Of a stretch of 64,000 bases of DNA, positions 63,784 to 64,000 are shown in pieces; positions within the stretch are counted from its first letter, which is position 1, and every line of letters starts with the position of its first letter. The position numbers and the translations under genes were made by a program. The DNA is from Pseudomonas sp. UFMG81. GTDB taxonomy: Bacteria; Pseudomonadota; Gammaproteobacteria; Pseudomonadales; Pseudomonadaceae. The notes under the pieces are model-generated. The model ran no database searches, was not told the DNA's origin, and worked only from the letters and a program-made list of their open reading frames with translations. The DNA lies in contig NZ_JACAFQ010000022.1 in assembly GCF_015354575.1 (NCBI RefSeq), forward strand, positions 16,796 through 80,795, read 5' to 3'.

Positions 63784-64000
63784 TCACCCTGAAACACGCC
63801 ACCGAACTTCGGTAATGCCATACCGCTCCGCCATAGGCCGACTCACCTTCCGTAACTTCTCCCGCCCAAACTTGGGAATCACCCCGATCCCCGCATCACA
63901 ACTGGCCCAATGCCAGGCCTCTGCATTATCCAGCCGCTCCAGCCGAATCACGAACCGCCGTGGCTGCTCATGCAGGTGATACTCGATGACGTACAACTGC
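63784..64000 (-). CDS. Small hypothetical protein (partial at window edge)
   Basis: At least 70 residues, open to the right edge, so the true start may lie outside. Sequence YVIEYHLHEQPRRFVIRLER, then AWHWASCDAGIGVIPKFG and AERYGITEVRWRV, similar to small DUF6555-like Pseudomonas proteins by memory. Single domain, no membrane segment. Function unknown. Confidence 0.65.
   Translation of the reverse strand, partial: QLYVIEYHLHEQPRRFVIRLERLDNAEAWHWASCDAGIGVIPKFGREKLRKVSRPMAERYGITEVRWRVSG

Overview
The window looks like a chromosome segment of the Pseudomonas putida group. The evidence is the phenylacetate (paa) gene order typical of P. putida, MvaT-type silencers, P. putida-style REP palindromes and a GC-rich core. 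Two halves differ visibly in base composition and gene content.

Positions 1 to about 36 kb are an accessory island, visibly less GC-rich than the rest and full of defence-type genes, decayed fragments and recombinases. From the left edge it holds: a Gabija-like pair (UvrD-type helicase cut by the edge, plus an OLD-family ATPase/TOPRIM nuclease, 1-3738, minus); a CoiA-like nuclease (4078-5457); an MvaT-like silencer (5687-6055); a decayed metallophosphoesterase; two unassigned genes, one with an HExxH motif; a tyrosine recombinase (9490-10521) divergent from a KfrA-like DNA-binding coiled-coil protein (10637-11608); a three-gene block that fits the Shango anti-phage system (Lhr-like helicase, DUF2791-type ATPase, TerB-domain membrane protein; 11637-17561, minus); and, divergent from it, a translationally coupled pair made of a 1302-aa helicase with a C-terminal PD-(D/E)XK-like domain and a 692-aa protein I cannot place (17893-23876). 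That pair is the best candidate here for an undescribed system. Further right come small unassigned genes, a frameshifted PAS sensor fragment, an HTH regulator with an unknown partner, and a 1447-aa STAND-like NTPase ending in a nuclease-like domain (27929-32272). The right end has an HNH fragment, a perfect 15-bp-arm inverted repeat, three diverged copies of a ~180-bp sequence, an MvaT-like pair (one without the DNA-binding domain) and a truncated tyrosine recombinase (34615-35739).

From 36 kb onward the sequence is core-like. A secreted serine hydrolase is divergent from a LysR regulator (an AmpR/AmpC-like layout), followed by a DUF4019-type lipoprotein. Positions 39.2-56.7 kb carry the complete phenylacetate catabolon: paaX and paaY on the minus strand, then paaFGHIJK, paaABCDE, a DUF485 protein with the permease paaL, an OprD-type porin, and paaZ. 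Together they import phenylacetate, ligate it to CoA, epoxidise the ring, isomerise and open it, and beta-oxidise the product to acetyl-CoA and succinyl-CoA.

The last part (57-64 kb) holds a small lipoprotein, a hybrid histidine kinase divergent from a NarL-type response regulator, a cobalamin riboswitch leading an ABC importer operon (ATPase, binding protein, permease), a 298-bp tandem duplication carrying two copies of a tiny acidic protein gene, a nested long inverted repeat built on a REP sequence, and a small partial gene at the right edge.
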